NCBI GenBank assembly: GCA_900768505.1
Contig: CAAGED010000033.1
Location: forward strand, 1 to 5,474
Direction: 5' to 3'
Length of the DNA stretch: 5,474 bases
Origin: Lentisphaeria bacterium
GTDB taxonomy: Bacteria; Verrucomicrobiota; Lentisphaeria; Victivallales; Victivallaceae
The translations under genes and the position numbers were made by a program. The number at the start of each line of letters is the position of its first letter. The stretch's first letter is position 1. Below are positions 5,356-5,474 of the stretch, piece by piece. The notes beneath the pieces were generated by a model, which saw only the letters and a program-made list of their open reading frames with translations, did not search any database and was not told the origin of the DNA.

Positions 5356-5474
5356 TGGTAGTGTCCGAAGTTTTGCGCACATTTGATTCTGACTGATTAC
5401 AGAAATCAAACGTGACTTGGCGCAGCCGAAGCAAACCGACCGACCAAGAAGCTCCGGAGGAGCAGGTCGGTTGC
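5356..5474 (+). repeat. Right copy of 119-bp terminal inverted repeat; probable insertion sequence end
   Basis: Exact reverse complement of 1-119. Identity starts at base 5356 (TGGTAGTGTCCG), preceded by unique sequence. Its bulged hairpins fall at 5382-5410 and 5439-5471. The two copies show the same end of the element to the unique interior, meaning two oppositely oriented IS copies or an assembly fork at one repeat. The bases next to the two edges differ (GAG before the left junction read on the minus strand, GGC before the right on the plus strand), so they do not look like a target duplication from one insertion. Confidence 0.85.

Noticed and set aside
1..5474. CRISPR arrays, tRNA or rRNA genes, riboswitches
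   Set aside because: No spaced direct repeats, no tRNA-like arms or rRNA motifs, and no recognisable aptamer core were seen on either strand.
1..5474. Small circular plasmid or linear replicon with terminal inverted repeats
   Set aside because: The window carries chromosomal housekeeping (rsmE) and no replication gene, and the ends look like an IS shared with other loci.

Overview
This is a bacterial stretch of about 5.2 kb caught between two inverted copies of one repeat. The terminal 119 bases at each end (1-119 and 5356-5474) are exact reverse complements, and identity stops abruptly inside both. They look like the same end of one insertion sequence, with the element bodies lying outside the window. 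The window therefore reads as a whole contig that stopped at a multicopy repeat, possibly at one assembly-graph node. The organism cannot be fixed from the sequence. Moderate GC in genes, very AT-rich spacers, Shine-Dalgarno-led genes and a lipoprotein carrying a LysM domain point to a diderm, carbohydrate-using bacterium. A gut-type Verrucomicrobiota/Lentisphaerota member is only a guess.

Layout from left to right. (1) 1-119: IS end. (2) 114-269, minus: 5' part of a small unrecognised gene whose 3' end was replaced by the IS; a good promoter lies upstream at 400-428. (3) 539-627: two hairpins that probably end transcription of the next gene. (4) 741-2669, minus: complete GH36-like (clan GH-D) glycosidase, probably a cytoplasmic alpha-galactosidase. 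(5) 2670-3002: divergent AT-rich control region with a well-spaced promoter for the glycosidase and an 11-bp-arm inverted repeat just downstream of its -10, the right place for a repressor operator. (6) 3003-5221, plus: a tight three-gene cluster of rsmE (16S rRNA m3U1498 methyltransferase), a TPR/coiled-coil/LysM lipoprotein overlapping rsmE by one base, and a 119-aa multi-pass membrane protein of unknown function. (7) 5257-5355, minus: a possible 3' remnant of another gene cut by the right IS copy. (8) 5356-5474: IS end.

The glycosidase is a stand-alone sugar-degrading gene with its own switch. The plus-strand cluster couples a housekeeping rRNA enzyme to two envelope proteins and is probably transcribed as one unit. 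I see no clear new defence, mobile or RNA system. The points most worth following are the operator-like element, the envelope protein pair, and the inverted IS ends with their truncated neighbours.
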